Positions 27,662-38,218 of a stretch of DNA of 64,000 nucleotides are shown in pieces. Under the pieces are notes generated by a model. That model did no database searches. It was given only the letters and a program-made list of their open reading frames with translations, and was not told the DNA's origin. Source of the stretch: Psychromonas sp. psych-6C06 (GTDB lineage Bacteria; Pseudomonadota; Gammaproteobacteria; Enterobacterales; Psychromonadaceae); the NCBI RefSeq assembly GCF_002835465.1, contig NZ_PIZM01000008.1, positions 62,001-126,000 on the forward strand. Direction: 5' to 3'. The position numbers and the translations under genes were made by a program. Numbering within the stretch: the first letter of the stretch is position 1; the number at the start of each line of letters is the position of its first letter.

Positions 27662-29119
27662 GTGAGCCAACCAATAGAAAATAACACATTATTGCCACAA
27701 GAATTTATCGAAAAGATGGCAACTATTCTTCCTGAATCGCTGTCATTACAAGAGTTTGTAGATAGCTGCCATCAACCATTACGTCGTTCAATTCGTGTCA
27801 ATACTTTAAAAATATCAATTACCGATTTTATCAATCGAGCAGCGGAACACGGCTGGATATTATCTCCGATCCCTTGGTGTGAAACAGGTTTTTGGATCTC
27901 AATTGAAAATGAAACTTCACCACTTGGTAATAGCTTTGAACACCTAGCAGGCCTTTTCTACATTCAAGAAGCAAGTTCAATGATGCCTGTGTCTGCTTTA
28001 TTTCACTACTTTCAGGCAGATGAAGATAAAACACTGTTAGATGCAGCGGCCGCTCCTGGATCTAAAACCACACAAATAGCCGCGAAGATGGACAACAAAG
28101 GATTAATCATTGCTAACGAGTTTTCATCAAGTCGTATAAAGATGCTCCATGCAAACATTCAGCGCTGTGGAATTAAAAATGTTGCTCTTACTCATTTTGA
28201 TGCAAAAGTTTTCGGCACTTGGTTACCTGATAGTTTTGATGCAATACTCCTTGATTCCCCCTGCTCTGGTGAAGGAACTATTCGTAAAGACAAACTAGCG
28301 ATGAAAAATTGGAGTCAAATAGCCATCGAAGATATTGCTTCAATGCAACAAGGATTGATTGAAAGTGCTTTTCAAGCATTAAAAGTTGACGGAGTGTTAA
28401 TCTACTCAACATGTACATTAAGCCTTGAAGAAAACCAAAATATTTGTACACATTTACAAACAAAATACCCTGATAGTGTTGAGTTCTTAAGTTTAGGTTC
28501 ACTTTATGAAGGAGCAGAAAAAGTAATAACTGCAGAGGGTTTTCTTCATATTTGGCCACAGGTTTATGATAGTGAAGGGTTCTTTGTTGCAGCGATTCGT
28601 AAGATAGCAAAGGTAGAAGTCAGCCATGCTAAGAAGCGACTTGGTAAAATTCCTTTTATCAGGCCAACTCGACAAAAAGAAGCTCAGTTATACAGCTATT
28701 TTTCGAAACAGTTTGGCATTGAAAATATAGATGGCATGTTATATCAACGCGATAAAGAGTTTTGGTTGTTTCCAGATAATATCAAACCATTTATCAATGA
28801 AATTCGATTTTCTCGTTTAGGTATTAAGATTGCCGAAGAGTTCGGTAATCTTCGTAAAGTCGGATTTAAAACACAACATGAATTTGTGACTACATTCGGG
28901 CAGTTAGCAACTAAAAACATCATAGAATTAACTGCACAACAAGCTCAAAGCTTTTATCAAGGCGTCGATATTCGTGACATTAATACATCAAAAGCAACTG
29001 GAGAGGCGTTAGCGAGTTATCGCGGGGTGATAATTGGGTTAGGTAAAGGGCTCAATAACCGTTTTAAAAACAACTTACCAAGGGAACTAATTCGAGATAA
29101 TAATCTATTTGAACAGTAA
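27662..29119 (+). CDS. rsmF: 16S rRNA m5C1407 methyltransferase RsmF
   Basis: RsmF uses SAM to methylate C1407 of 16S rRNA. The 485-residue protein (E. coli 479) has the RsmB/Nop2 methyltransferase core, with D-A-A-A-A-P-G-S-K-T-T (SAM loop), L-D-S-P-C-S-G-E-G-T (motif IV Cys) and Y-S-T-C-T-L (catalytic Cys, motif VI). The C-terminal region is PUA-like. The start is GTG with AAGGATCA upstream. It is the last gene of the letA-letB-rsmF unit. Confidence 0.95.
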   Translation: MSQPIENNTLLPQEFIEKMATILPESLSLQEFVDSCHQPLRRSIRVNTLKISITDFINRAAEHGWILSPIPWCETGFWISIENETSPLGNSFEHLAGLFYIQEASSMMPVSALFHYFQADEDKTLLDAAAAPGSKTTQIAAKMDNKGLIIANEFSSSRIKMLHANIQRCGIKNVALTHFDAKVFGTWLPDSFDAILLDSPCSGEGTIRKDKLAMKNWSQIAIEDIASMQQGLIESAFQALKVDGVLIYSTCTLSLEENQNICTHLQTKYPDSVEFLSLGSLYEGAEKVITAEGFLHIWPQVYDSEGFFVAAIRKIAKVEVSHAKKRLGKIPFIRPTRQKEAQLYSYFSKQFGIENIDGMLYQRDKEFWLFPDNIKPFINEIRFSRLGIKIAEEFGNLRKVGFKTQHEFVTTFGQLATKNIIELTAQQAQSFYQGVDIRDINTSKATGEALASYRGVIIGLGKGLNNRFKNNLPRELIRDNNLFEQ

Positions 29120-29125
29120 GTTGAT

Positions 29126-29162
29126 CACCTTATATAGCTTTTTCAGCGAACTATATAAGGTG
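29126..29162. terminator. Bidirectional hairpin between rsmF and the sugar transferase gene
   Basis: Twelve-base perfect arms CACCTTATATAG (29126-29137) and its complement (29151-29162) enclose a 13-base loop between two convergent genes. T-runs are weak on both sides. Confidence 0.6.
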
Positions 29163-29171
29163 CCTTAGTTG

Positions 29172-30572
29172 TTAATAAGCATTTTTATTAACAAAGCCTT
29201 TAAATATTGTTAAAAATATAATTCTAAGATCTAATAAAATTGACCAGTTTCTAATATACTCTAAATCAAATTCTATACGTTTTTCCATTTTATCTAGCGT
29301 ATCTGTTTCACCACGCCAGCCATTAATTTGTGCCCAACCTGTAATCCCTGGTTTTACTTTATGGCGTAACATATAAAAATCAACCTGGCTCCTATACTGC
29401 TCATTATGCGCAACAGCATGAGGACGAGGGCCCACGATTGACATTTGCCCCTGTAACACATTTATAAATTGAGGTAATTCATCGAGAGAAGTACGGCGTA
29501 ACATTGCCCCTAATTTAGTAATTCGCGCATCACCTTTCGTAGCCTGTTTTACAACATCACCATTATCAGCAACAGTCATTGAGCGAAATTTCCATACATT
29601 AATAGCTTTGCCATCTAAACCATAACGTTTTTGTTTGAAAAAGACAGGCCCTGATGAATCAAGCTTTATTAGCATTGCAATAATGAGCATCGGGATAGCA
29701 ATCCCACAAAGAATCATGATTGAGCCAATGATGTCTTCTAAGCGTTTAGCCATTGAAGTAAAAAGATTCAAAGGCGATTCATAAACACTAATAGTCTGTA
29801 TATTGCCAACATAGGAGGTGCGAGCGTGTAATAAATTTCCGATGAAATTATCAGGTACCAAATGCACATCAACTGTTGTATCACCTAATGAACGCAAGAT
29901 AGATTCAATACGTTTTTGCGCATCAAGGGGCAATGCAATATAAACCGCATTGAAACGACCTGAGCGTGCTTGTTCAACTCCATGATTTACATCGCCTTGT
30001 AATTTATCATTGAACTGATTAGGTAGACGCTCTGCATCTCGATCATCAAAAAATGCACTCAAAGTAAAACCCGCTTCAGGTGAGTTTTGAAACTGATTTG
30101 CTAACTCGACGCCTGAATGAGTCAATCCAAAAATAGCCACTTTACGTGAATTAAATCCCATTCGACGACGTTTGAATAAATACACTCTAACCGCTAAACG
30201 CCAGCTAATTAAAGAAAAACAAGTAAGGACGAACCAAAAACCAATTACTAGCCTTGATATTTCTACACTGGTCTTACTAAAAAAGAGGAAGGTAGTCACA
30301 GCAAACACTGCTACAACCCAACTTGCAAAGGTATAAAGAGGAAGGCGTAATGCATTACTAGTACGCCATGAACGATATAATTGAATACTTTCTGCTACGA
30401 CGAAAAATGCGATCGTTGCAATTAAGCCAATCATTACATAGGTGTCACTAAGTTGTATGGAATATGATTTAATACAAATTAAAAGAATAATTTGAATTAT
30501 TGAAAAATCGACCACCCGATAAACGGCTGAAAATTGATTAATGTTATCTTTTACGTAACTAAGTTGAACCAT
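29172..30572 (-). CDS. Undecaprenyl-phosphate sugar phosphotransferase (WcaJ-like)
   Basis: This polyisoprenyl-phosphate hexose-1-phosphate transferase starts capsule, exopolysaccharide or O-unit assembly on undecaprenyl phosphate. The 466-residue protein has four or five N-terminal helices, a nucleotide-binding-like middle domain (around V-A-I-F-G-L-T-H-S-G), a membrane re-entrant helix, and the bacterial sugar transferase domain with K-R-L-E-D-I, D-S-S-G-P-V-F-F-K-Q-K-R-Y-G, K-F-R-S-M, D-E-L-P-Q-F-I-N-V and G-P-R-P-H. The ATG at 30572 was chosen because AAGGGAT lies before it. No polysaccharide cluster surrounds it, so it is an isolated initiating enzyme. Confidence 0.9.
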   Translation of the reverse strand: MVQLSYVKDNINQFSAVYRVVDFSIIQIILLICIKSYSIQLSDTYVMIGLIATIAFFVVAESIQLYRSWRTSNALRLPLYTFASWVVAVFAVTTFLFFSKTSVEISRLVIGFWFVLTCFSLISWRLAVRVYLFKRRRMGFNSRKVAIFGLTHSGVELANQFQNSPEAGFTLSAFFDDRDAERLPNQFNDKLQGDVNHGVEQARSGRFNAVYIALPLDAQKRIESILRSLGDTTVDVHLVPDNFIGNLLHARTSYVGNIQTISVYESPLNLFTSMAKRLEDIIGSIMILCGIAIPMLIIAMLIKLDSSGPVFFKQKRYGLDGKAINVWKFRSMTVADNGDVVKQATKGDARITKLGAMLRRTSLDELPQFINVLQGQMSIVGPRPHAVAHNEQYRSQVDFYMLRHKVKPGITGWAQINGWRGETDTLDKMEKRIEFDLEYIRNWSILLDLRIIFLTIFKGFVNKNAY

Positions 30573-30828
30573 GAAATCCCTTCGAAAACGCGATGTTAAT
30601 CGCCACACAAAAAAGTGTGATGAGCTTACCAAAACACAGCGCATTTGACAATAAATTCACAATGTTAATAGTTAAATAACGTTTATCTGATTAGCGATTT
30701 ATATTTATTTGAATCCGCTGGAATGAGTTTGAAATTCGATTAAGCAAAGATGACAGTATAGATAAACTTATCTTTTATATGCCCAATCGAATATCAAATT
30801 TTAAATAAAACTTTACCGTTAATAAAGC

Positions 30829-32217
30829 TTATTGCTTACGCCAAGTCGTACCATTAGGCCCATCTTCTAAAATAATATTAAGCGCAGCCAGCTTATCACG
30901 GGCATCATCAGCACTTGGCCAATCTTTATTGACCCGGGCATCATTACGTTGCTTAATTAATGCTTCAATAACTGCAACTTCATCTTTAGATTCATTGCCC
31001 TGCATGAATTGTTCAGGGTCTTGGAATAATAAGCCAAGTACATTTGCAAATGATACCAGCTGAAATGCAATAGATTTGGCTTGTTCAATATCATTCGTTT
31101 TAAGTCTATTTAACTCTTTAGTTAACTCAAATATGACAGCCAATGCCTCTGGTGTGTTGAAGTCATCATCCATTGCATTAATGAATTTCTTGTAATAAGG
31201 GCACTCTTTATTAACCATTCCGTTGGTATAATCAACATCACGAATAGCCGTATATAAACGTTCTAAACTCGCACGCGCTTGTTTCAAGTTATCTTCTGAA
31301 TAATTTAATTGGCTACGATAATGGCCCGAAATTAAAAAATAACGAACTGTTTCACTATCGTATACATCTAATACGTCTTTAATAGTAAAAAAATTGTTCA
31401 GCGATTTGGACATTTTCACTTTATCAATTTGTACCATACCGGAATGCATCCAAGTATTAACATACTTACCATGATGTGCACAGCAAGACTGAGCTATTTC
31501 GTTTTCATGATGTGGGAAAGCAAGATCAGAGCCACCACCATGAATATCAAAAACCTCACCTAGGTGCTTATTATTCATTGCAGAACATTCAATATGCCAA
31601 CCTGGTCGGCCGTTACCCCATGGAGATTTCCAGAATGGTTCATCAGGCTTGGCCATTTTCCAGAGAACAAAATCAAGTGGATTGTTTTTACTTTCTTTTT
31701 CATCAATGTCAACGCGAGAGCCTGCCTGTAACATCTGTAAATTCTGCCCACTAAGCTTGCCGTAATCTTCATAACTTGCCACCGAAAACAGAACATCACC
31801 ATTTTCAGCAACATAAGCATGTTTTTTGCTAATGAGAGTATCAATCATGGCGATAACTTCAGGCATGTGATCCGTTACTCGTGGCTCAATGTCTGGACGC
31901 AACATATTTAATGCATCAAAATCTTGATGCATTGCTTGTGTAAAACGTGTCGTTAATTGATCACAGGTTTCACCATTTTCATTAGCCCGTTTTATAATTT
32001 TATCATCTACATCTGTAATATTACGAATAAAGGTAAGATCATAGCCACTAAAACGTAAGTAACGTGCGACAGTATCGAATGCCACAAACGTACGTCCATG
32101 ACCAATGTGACAATAGTCATAAATGGTAACACCACACACATACATGCCAACTTTACCAGCGATAAGGGGTTTAAATTGCTCTTTTTGTTTTGTTAGTGTG
32201 TTGTATATCTTTAACAT
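30829..32217 (-). CDS. cysS: Cysteine--tRNA ligase
   Basis: CysS charges tRNA-Cys. The 462-residue class I synthetase (E. coli 461) has the HIGH motif as C-H-I-G-H-G-R, the zinc ligands C28 (Y-V-C-G-V-T), Cys in W-H-I-E-C-S-A-M, and H-H-E-N-E-I, and the K-M-S-K-S loop. GGAAAG precedes the ATG. It is divergent from ppiB across a 125-base promoter region, the same neighbour as in E. coli. Confidence 0.98.
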   Translation of the reverse strand: MLKIYNTLTKQKEQFKPLIAGKVGMYVCGVTIYDYCHIGHGRTFVAFDTVARYLRFSGYDLTFIRNITDVDDKIIKRANENGETCDQLTTRFTQAMHQDFDALNMLRPDIEPRVTDHMPEVIAMIDTLISKKHAYVAENGDVLFSVASYEDYGKLSGQNLQMLQAGSRVDIDEKESKNNPLDFVLWKMAKPDEPFWKSPWGNGRPGWHIECSAMNNKHLGEVFDIHGGGSDLAFPHHENEIAQSCCAHHGKYVNTWMHSGMVQIDKVKMSKSLNNFFTIKDVLDVYDSETVRYFLISGHYRSQLNYSEDNLKQARASLERLYTAIRDVDYTNGMVNKECPYYKKFINAMDDDFNTPEALAVIFELTKELNRLKTNDIEQAKSIAFQLVSFANVLGLLFQDPEQFMQGNESKDEVAVIEALIKQRNDARVNKDWPSADDARDKLAALNIILEDGPNGTTWRKQ

Positions 32218-32342
32218 TAGCTTTCCATCTATGCGAAATAAAAGGATATTCTAACCTGCTCTGCTAACAAATTCACCCTTTGTATTTATTGAATTAATGA
32301 GATCGGTTATGATGGCTTTTTTAAAACAAATAGGATCTGATA

Positions 32343-32837
32343 ATGATTACTTTACATACAAACTTTGGCGATATTAAGCTTGAACTTAATGAAGAAAAAG
32401 CACCTAAAACGGTTGCAAACTTTATTAAATACGCAGAATCAGGTCATTACGACAACACTATTTTTCACCGAGTAATTGATGGGTTTATGATCCAAGGCGG
32501 TGGGTTCGAGCCTGGTATGGAAGAAAAAAGCACCAATAAGCCAGTGAAAAATGAAGCTAATAATGGCTTATCTAACAAGAAATATTCTGTTGCAATGGCC
32601 CGTACAATGGAACCACATTCAGCTTCTGCACAGTTTTTTATTAACGTAAATGATAACAAGTTTTTAGATTTTAAATCAGAAACAACAGATGGTTGGGGTT
32701 ATTGTGTTTTTGCTGAAGTTGTTGATGGTTTTGTTGTGGTCGATAAAATTAAAGATGTAGCCACTGGTAATTTTGGCTTTGTTCACCAAGATGTACCACT
32801 TGAAGATGTTCTTATTACTAATGTAACAGTGGGTTAA
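32343..32837 (+). CDS. ppiB: Peptidyl-prolyl cis-trans isomerase B (cyclophilin)
   Basis: This is a cytosolic cyclophilin of 164 residues, the same length as E. coli PpiB. The active-site marks are [15 protein letters not shown] (catalytic Arg), the S-A-S-A-Q-F-F-I-N block and [12 protein letters not shown]. There is no signal peptide. It is followed after two bases by lpxH, so the two are likely co-transcribed, as in enterics. Confidence 0.97.
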   Translation: MITLHTNFGDIKLELNEEKAPKTVANFIKYAESGHYDNTIFHRVIDGFMIQGGGFEPGMEEKSTNKPVKNEANNGLSNKKYSVAMARTMEPHSASAQFFINVNDNKFLDFKSETTDGWGYCVFAEVVDGFVVVDKIKDVATGNFGFVHQDVPLEDVLITNVTVG

Positions 32838-32839
32838 TA

Positions 32840-33568
32840 ATGTCAACTCTCTTCATCGCCGATCTTCACCTTAGCGAGCAACACCCTAAAATAACTGAAA
32901 CATTTTTTTCTTTTTTAGATTCGCATACGACAAATATCGATGCATTATATATTTTAGGGGATCTTTTTGAGGTTTGGATAGGCGATGATGAGCATACCCC
33001 GTTAATGGATTTAGTTGCAGATAAATTATCGCAATATTCTAAACAGCATCACATCCCAATATATTATATTCATGGTAACCGTGATTTTATGATTGGTAAA
33101 AAGTATGCAAATCAATCATCGATGCAATTATTACCCGAGCACTACGTGGTAACGCTTTATGGGCAAAAAGTATTATTAATGCATGGTGATACGCTTTGTT
33201 TAGCCGACAAAAATTATCAGAAGATGCGAAAAGTTATCCACAACCCGATTTTACAAACGATTTTTAATCTACTGCCATTACATTTTAGAAAAAAAATTGG
33301 CTGGAAGATAAGAACAGCAAGCCAATCTAAAAAAGTACACAAAAAAAATAATATCATGGGTGTAACCCAAGACGAAGTTGAACGGTTGCTACTATTTCAT
33401 CGCTGTCATACTTTGATCCATGGACATACACACCAAGTTGCGGAACATCAATTTAAAATTAGTGGGGAGAGTTTTAAGCGCTATGATGTAGGTGATTGGT
33501 TCCACAACTATAGTTACCTTGAAGTTACTGAACAATCCTGTCAATTACATATTAGTAAGGTTGATTAA
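32840..33568 (+). CDS. lpxH: UDP-2,3-diacylglucosamine diphosphatase
   Basis: LpxH hydrolyses UDP-2,3-diacylglucosamine to lipid X, the fourth step of lipid A synthesis, at the inner-membrane surface. The 242-residue metallophosphoesterase has I-A-D-L-H-L at its start, L-G-D-L-F-E-V-W-I-G-D-D, the G-N-R-D-F block, L-M-H-G-D-T-L-C and H-G-H-T-H, giving the full set of two-manganese ligands. Its stop lies only five bases from the stop of the convergent fadD-like gene. Confidence 0.97.
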   Translation: MSTLFIADLHLSEQHPKITETFFSFLDSHTTNIDALYILGDLFEVWIGDDEHTPLMDLVADKLSQYSKQHHIPIYYIHGNRDFMIGKKYANQSSMQLLPEHYVVTLYGQKVLLMHGDTLCLADKNYQKMRKVIHNPILQTIFNLLPLHFRKKIGWKIRTASQSKKVHKKNNIMGVTQDEVERLLLFHRCHTLIHGHTHQVAEHQFKISGESFKRYDVGDWFHNYSYLEVTEQSCQLHISKVD

Positions 33569-33573
33569 CCAGC

Positions 33574-35226
33574 TCATAATTTATGCTTTAACACTTTTCC
33601 TAGGTTATTTTTAGGTAAAGTTTCTACAATTTCAATCTGTTTAGGGCATTTGTAAGCTGTCAAATACTGTTTACAATGCTGAATAATTTTTTCAAATGTT
33701 AAGTCTGGATTATTTAAGACGACAAAAAGTTTAACTCGCTCACCGCTATATCGATCATTCACACCAACAACAGCACATTCCGTTACTCCAGATAATTGAT
33801 TAACAACAGTCTCGACTTCATTGGGATACACATTAAACCCGGAGACAATGATCAATTCTTTTTTTCTATCAACAAGATTTAAAAAACCCTCATCGTCGAA
33901 AAAACCAATATCACCAGTACTAAACCAGCCATTTTTTAATACCTCGTTAGTTTCTGTTATATTATTCCAGTAACCGCGCATCACCTGTGGACCTTTGACT
34001 TCAATTTCTCCTTTTTTTTGTAGACTATCGACAAGCGTATTGTCAGTTTTCCTCAATCTTAATTGAGTGCCAACCATCGGGATACCCACACTGCGACTAA
34101 AGTAATTCATACAAGGTAGTGAAACACTGATCATCGGGGAGCATTCAGTCATGCCATACCCAGCAATAATGTAATTTCCGGTCACTTTATGCCAATGGTT
34201 TGCAACAGTAGCTTGAGTTGACATTCCGCCTGAGAGCGTAATTTTTAACTGGCTGAAATCAATTTTATGAAACTTTGAATCTGATAGTAACGTTTCAAAA
34301 AGAGTGTTTAGTCCAGTAAAATAATTAAATTGATAGTTTTTCAATTCATTAATGAAGCTACCAGTGTCTTTTGGGTTGGAAATTAATAAGTTGCAGCCCC
34401 CTTTCTTTAAAAAATACAAACAGTTAACCGTTAATGCATAGGCGTGAAACAGCGGTAAGGCTGTGACAATTAAGTTTTCTTTACAATTAAAAGAAGGGCC
34501 AAAAAAAAGGTCAGCTTGCTGTAAACTTTTAATAATATTTTGGTGGGATAAGATCGCCCCCTTCGATAGTCCTGTTGTGCCACCAGTATATTGAATAAAA
34601 GCGATATCATCTCCTTTTAATGCAGGACATTGATAGCAGTTTAACTTCCCTAGCGAAAGTGCTGTTAAATAAGAGTTGGCTTTAGGCAAAGAATAAGGAA
34701 GGATTTTTCTTTTTAAATACTTCATAGCGAAATTTAAAAAATTACGTTTATAAAATGGTAATTCATCAGCAACTTGGGTGATTACAACATGCTTAATAGG
34801 TAGCTCTTCAATAACTTCAGACAGTGTATGTGCAACATTTTCAATGATGAAGATTACTTCTGCACCTGCATCCTTGACTTGGTGCTTTAACTCCCTCGCT
34901 GTATACAATGGGTTCACGTTAACGACTATCATTCCAGCCCTTAAAATACCCAATAAAACGATAGGGTATTGCAAAATATTAGGCATCATAATGGCAACAC
35001 GAGTCCCTTTCTTATATTTAAGAGACTGTTGCAGATAGCATGCAATGTTGCGGGATCGTTGCTCTAATGCTCTAAAAGTTAGCGTTGTTCCCATGTTTAT
35101 AAATGCGGGCTTTTCTGAGAATTGTTTAAAGCTCAATTCAAATAATTCATTAAGCGAGTTCAGTGTAGAGTCGAGTTGATTGCTTGAAATATCTTTTGGC
35201 AAGTGTTTAAACCAAGGTGCAAACAT
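33574..35226 (-). CDS. Long-chain fatty-acid--CoA ligase (FadD-like)
   Basis: This ANL-superfamily enzyme activates fatty acids with ATP and CoA. The product is about 550 residues with Y-T-G-G-T-T-G-L-S-K-G-A (P-loop), G-Y-G-M-T-E-C-S-P, W-F-S-T-G-D-I-G-F and D-R-K-K-E-L-I-I-V-S-G-F-N-V-Y-P-N-E-V-E. The C-terminal catalytic lysine sits in K-N-N-L-G-K-V-L-K. It is close to FadD in length and motifs, but a paralogue with other chain-length preference is possible, so no symbol is given. The ATG at 35226 was chosen over the GTG at 35238 because GGTGAT gives a ribosome site. It is convergent with lpxH, with no room for a terminator between the stops. Confidence 0.88.
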   Translation of the reverse strand: MFAPWFKHLPKDISSNQLDSTLNSLNELFELSFKQFSEKPAFINMGTTLTFRALEQRSRNIACYLQQSLKYKKGTRVAIMMPNILQYPIVLLGILRAGMIVVNVNPLYTARELKHQVKDAGAEVIFIIENVAHTLSEVIEELPIKHVVITQVADELPFYKRNFLNFAMKYLKRKILPYSLPKANSYLTALSLGKLNCYQCPALKGDDIAFIQYTGGTTGLSKGAILSHQNIIKSLQQADLFFGPSFNCKENLIVTALPLFHAYALTVNCLYFLKKGGCNLLISNPKDTGSFINELKNYQFNYFTGLNTLFETLLSDSKFHKIDFSQLKITLSGGMSTQATVANHWHKVTGNYIIAGYGMTECSPMISVSLPCMNYFSRSVGIPMVGTQLRLRKTDNTLVDSLQKKGEIEVKGPQVMRGYWNNITETNEVLKNGWFSTGDIGFFDDEGFLNLVDRKKELIIVSGFNVYPNEVETVVNQLSGVTECAVVGVNDRYSGERVKLFVVLNNPDLTFEKIIQHCKQYLTAYKCPKQIEIVETLPKNNLGKVLKHKL

Positions 35227-35250
35227 ATTGATCACCACAAAAAAAAGATA

Positions 35251-35276
35251 AAAAAAGACCGACTATAAAGCCGGTC
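35251..35276 (-). terminator. Intrinsic terminator of prc
   Basis: On the minus strand, arms GACCGGC and GTCGGTC around TTTATA are followed by seven T. It lies 19 bases after the prc stop and just upstream of the fadD-like gene. Confidence 0.85.
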
Positions 35277-35294
35277 AGTAAAACTTACTGGTAG

Positions 35295-37289
35295 TTACAT
35301 TTTTGAATAATCTAATGTAATCGCAGCAGCTTCTAGTAAAAAAGCATCAATAGGCTCAAAGTCATCCGGAATATCATCTAATGATTTTACCTTTTCTAAA
35401 CCACCACGCTGTAACCTTTCGTTTACTCTGACAAGAGCACGTTGTTCTTTTTCTTCGCGTTGTTTAATACGCTCACTTTCCATCAGTGTAATTGAAGTTT
35501 GATCTTTTTCTTCTTGATACTCTTTAATATCGTTATATAAGTAGCTAAATTCTACTTCATTCTTAATACGTTCATCATGAATCTGAGTCAGTTTAGCGAT
35601 ATTTGATTTAAGATCTTCTAGTTTTTCATAGTTTGCAGATTTTATATTATCCCATGGTAGTGCATTCTTTTCGAGACTTTCACCTGTGTCTTTATGATCA
35701 ACAGCAGATGGAAAAAGTATGTCAGGAATAACACCTTTATGCTGTGTACTGCCACCATCTATTCGATAAAACTTTGCAATGGTATATTGAACAGATCCGA
35801 TTACATCGGCATCTTCATCGTAAAATCGTGAAATACGTCGATGCTGTTGAACGGTACCTTTTCCAAATGTTTGTTCTCCGATAATAATCGCGCGTCCATA
35901 GTCCTGCAATGCAGCGGCAAAAATTTCGGAAGCAGAAGCACTATACCTATTAACAAGTACTGTCAGTGGGCCATCATAACTGACCGTTTCGTTTACATCA
36001 CCTTGGACTTCAATTTTATTACGACTATCACGAACTTGTACCACTGGTCCTTCGCTAATAAATAAACCTGTAGACAAAGTGGCTTCCGAAAGTGAGCCTC
36101 CTCCATTGTTACGAAGATCAATGATAACGCCTTCAACTTTTTGCTCTTTAAGCTCAGTAAGTGCTTTATCGATATCTTCACTCAATTTGACATAAAAACT
36201 TGGAATAGTGATCACGCCAATTTTTTTCCCGTTAATCTCTTCAACCGATGACTTAGCTTCACGATCTTCAAGATGTATTTTTTCCCGCACAATTTCTATC
36301 ACGCGGTTTTTATCCCCAGCCTTACCAGACTGTATTTGTAATTGTACTTTTGTGCCTTTTGGACCTTTGATCAAATCAACAATATCATCAAGACGCCATC
36401 CAATTATATCGACAATTTTTTCGCCATCTTGGCCAACACCGATTATTTTATCGTCTTTTGCGATAAGCTTAGAACGATCAGCGGGCCCGCCAGGTACAAG
36501 GCTTCGTACTACAGTATAGTCATCCTCTAATTGTAAAACGGCACCGATACCTTCTAAGGATAGATTCATATCTTGCTTAAATCGCTCGGCATTACGTGGT
36601 GAAAGATAACTAGTGTGGGGTTCAACGGTATGTGAGTATGCATTCATGAATGCTTGGAAGACATCTTCACTTTCAGTTTGAGTCAACTGCTTAATTGCAC
36701 TTTTATAGCGCTTGCTCAAACGCTCTTTAATAGCAGGCCAATCTTTATCTGTTAGTTTTAATGATAATGCGTCAGATTTAACTTTACGTTGCCAAATTTG
36801 GTCTAACTCTTCTGATGTTTTAGCCCAATCCGCATCACTACGGTCAAACTGATAACTCTCATCAACATCAAACTTCATCTCTTTATTTAATAAAGAAAGT
36901 GCATAAGAGTAACGTTCATATCGACGCGTTAAGTTAAGTTGATAAATTATATATGCAGGATCAACGTTACCTGACTTTAAACTATCATCTAAAGCAAACT
37001 GATGAACTTTTAGCTCATCAATGTCACTCTGTAAAAATAGTTGTTTATTATAGTCGAGTTGCTCGATATAACGCTCAAATATTTTTTGTGAGAGCCCATC
37101 ATCAAGGGGAATAAATTTATAATGAGAGCGACTGTATAAGTCACTCACTCTTTTCACCACTTTGGCATGTTGTTCTTGTTGTGCGAGTTGCGGGATATCT
37201 TTGACATCATAATTTGCTGATGTGGCAAAAACAAAGCCAGCACACAACGTACCGACAATAAATAACGAGTGACGAAAAAATTTATTCAT
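35295..37289 (-). CDS. prc: Tail-specific (carboxy-terminal) protease Prc
   Basis: Prc is a periplasmic serine protease that trims or degrades proteins from non-polar C-termini, including cell-wall hydrolases and FtsI. The 664-residue protein (E. coli 682) has a signal peptide (1-23), a PDZ domain (about 235-320; L-E-G-I-G-A-V-L near its start) and the S41 catalytic domain, with Ser in N-R-Y-S-A-S-A-S-E and Lys in F-G-K-G-T-V-Q-Q, the Ser-Lys dyad. The C-terminal part is the DUF3340 region. It follows proQ by 11 bases, as in enterics. Confidence 0.97.
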   Translation of the reverse strand: MNKFFRHSLFIVGTLCAGFVFATSANYDVKDIPQLAQQEQHAKVVKRVSDLYSRSHYKFIPLDDGLSQKIFERYIEQLDYNKQLFLQSDIDELKVHQFALDDSLKSGNVDPAYIIYQLNLTRRYERYSYALSLLNKEMKFDVDESYQFDRSDADWAKTSEELDQIWQRKVKSDALSLKLTDKDWPAIKERLSKRYKSAIKQLTQTESEDVFQAFMNAYSHTVEPHTSYLSPRNAERFKQDMNLSLEGIGAVLQLEDDYTVVRSLVPGGPADRSKLIAKDDKIIGVGQDGEKIVDIIGWRLDDIVDLIKGPKGTKVQLQIQSGKAGDKNRVIEIVREKIHLEDREAKSSVEEINGKKIGVITIPSFYVKLSEDIDKALTELKEQKVEGVIIDLRNNGGGSLSEATLSTGLFISEGPVVQVRDSRNKIEVQGDVNETVSYDGPLTVLVNRYSASASEIFAAALQDYGRAIIIGEQTFGKGTVQQHRRISRFYDEDADVIGSVQYTIAKFYRIDGGSTQHKGVIPDILFPSAVDHKDTGESLEKNALPWDNIKSANYEKLEDLKSNIAKLTQIHDERIKNEVEFSYLYNDIKEYQEEKDQTSITLMESERIKQREEKEQRALVRVNERLQRGGLEKVKSLDDIPDDFEPIDAFLLEAAAITLDYSKM

Positions 37290-37300
37290 TAAAATACCTT

Positions 37301-37936
37301 TTATACGATTAAATGCTTGGCTTTAACTTTAACAGTCATGCCTGAGTTCAATTGAACTTGAACATCATCTTTCATGATTTCAACAACAACACCTGATACT
37401 GGCGCTTTGCCTAATAAAACTTTGACACCTTGATTTAATGAGAGTTCAGAGTGTGTCGCTTCTTTATACTTACTAAGATCTTCTACTATCTCTTTTTTTG
37501 GCGCAGGCTTCTTATTACGGCTAGGCACATTCACCTTTTTAGGTGCGCGTTTAGCTTTTTCTTCGTTGTTTGTTGTATTGCTTTCTTTTTTCTTATTTGC
37601 AAACGCTTTTTCTTTACTTTCTTTAAGCGTTTTTAATGCATGCTCAGCATGCTCAGCAGACACCTCATCACCTTCAACACCTTCTAGATCAACACGTTTT
37701 ACTGATTGCTTAATGCAATGTAGGTATCTCCAACTTAAAGTGTACTGGCGTAGTGCACCACGTAATTGTGTTTTACTAACACGAGGCTCTTCCGATAAAC
37801 GAGTTGCAAGCTCTTGAAACAAACCAATTTTTAATGGTTTAGCGTCCACGCTTCCCGCAGTGAAACATAGTGGAAACTGCTCAGTTAAAAAAGCAATAAT
37901 CTGTTTGTTGTTGGTAAATTTTTCTGTGTTTTCCAT
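37301..37936 (-). CDS. proQ: RNA chaperone ProQ
   Basis: ProQ is a global small-RNA-binding protein, also linked to osmoregulation. The 211-residue protein has an N-terminal FinO-type domain (about 1-120; F-P-L-C-F near 17, [20 protein letters not shown]), a lysine-rich linker (120-155), and a Tudor-like C-terminal domain ending [18 protein letters not shown]. It starts the proQ-prc unit and is divergent from yegQ across 282 bases. Confidence 0.97.
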   Translation of the reverse strand: MENTEKFTNNKQIIAFLTEQFPLCFTAGSVDAKPLKIGLFQELATRLSEEPRVSKTQLRGALRQYTLSWRYLHCIKQSVKRVDLEGVEGDEVSAEHAEHALKTLKESKEKAFANKKKESNTTNNEEKAKRAPKKVNVPSRNKKPAPKKEIVEDLSKYKEATHSELSLNQGVKVLLGKAPVSGVVVEIMKDDVQVQLNSGMTVKVKAKHLIV

Positions 37937-38218
37937 GTAAAACCTAAATGATTGATGCCAATGTATTGACGAAAAAGTAATTTTTTAAAATCGAAATATT
38001 GCCACATTATAGTGATGCGCGGGAGAAATGTGAAACTTAATTTAACTTTCCCTGATTTTTTAACTAGTTAAACTATAAGCTACTAAAATAAAACCTATTA
38101 ATTTTACAATTTAATGAAAATAAGACTGCCCTTTCTCTTTGATTTAAAAAAGCGTAAACTTTACGCCTTTAAAGACTCCCTGTTTACTACCCTGATATAA
38201 AATCAGATAGAGAAAATT
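37937..38218. other. Divergent promoter region of proQ and trhP
   Basis: No gene is visible. An AT-rich stretch holds a perfect palindrome GCGTAAACTTTACGC at 38152-38166 with A- and T-rich flanks. It is 53 bases before trhP and could be an operator or a short terminator for minus-strand RNA (a T-run follows it on that strand). Confidence 0.4.

Noticed and set aside
28278-28610. 110-codon minus-strand frame
   Set aside because: It is antisense to rsmF and Leu/Gln-rich from reversed codons.
36208-36519. 103-codon plus-strand frame
   Set aside because: It is antisense to prc; Ser- and Pro-rich shadow.
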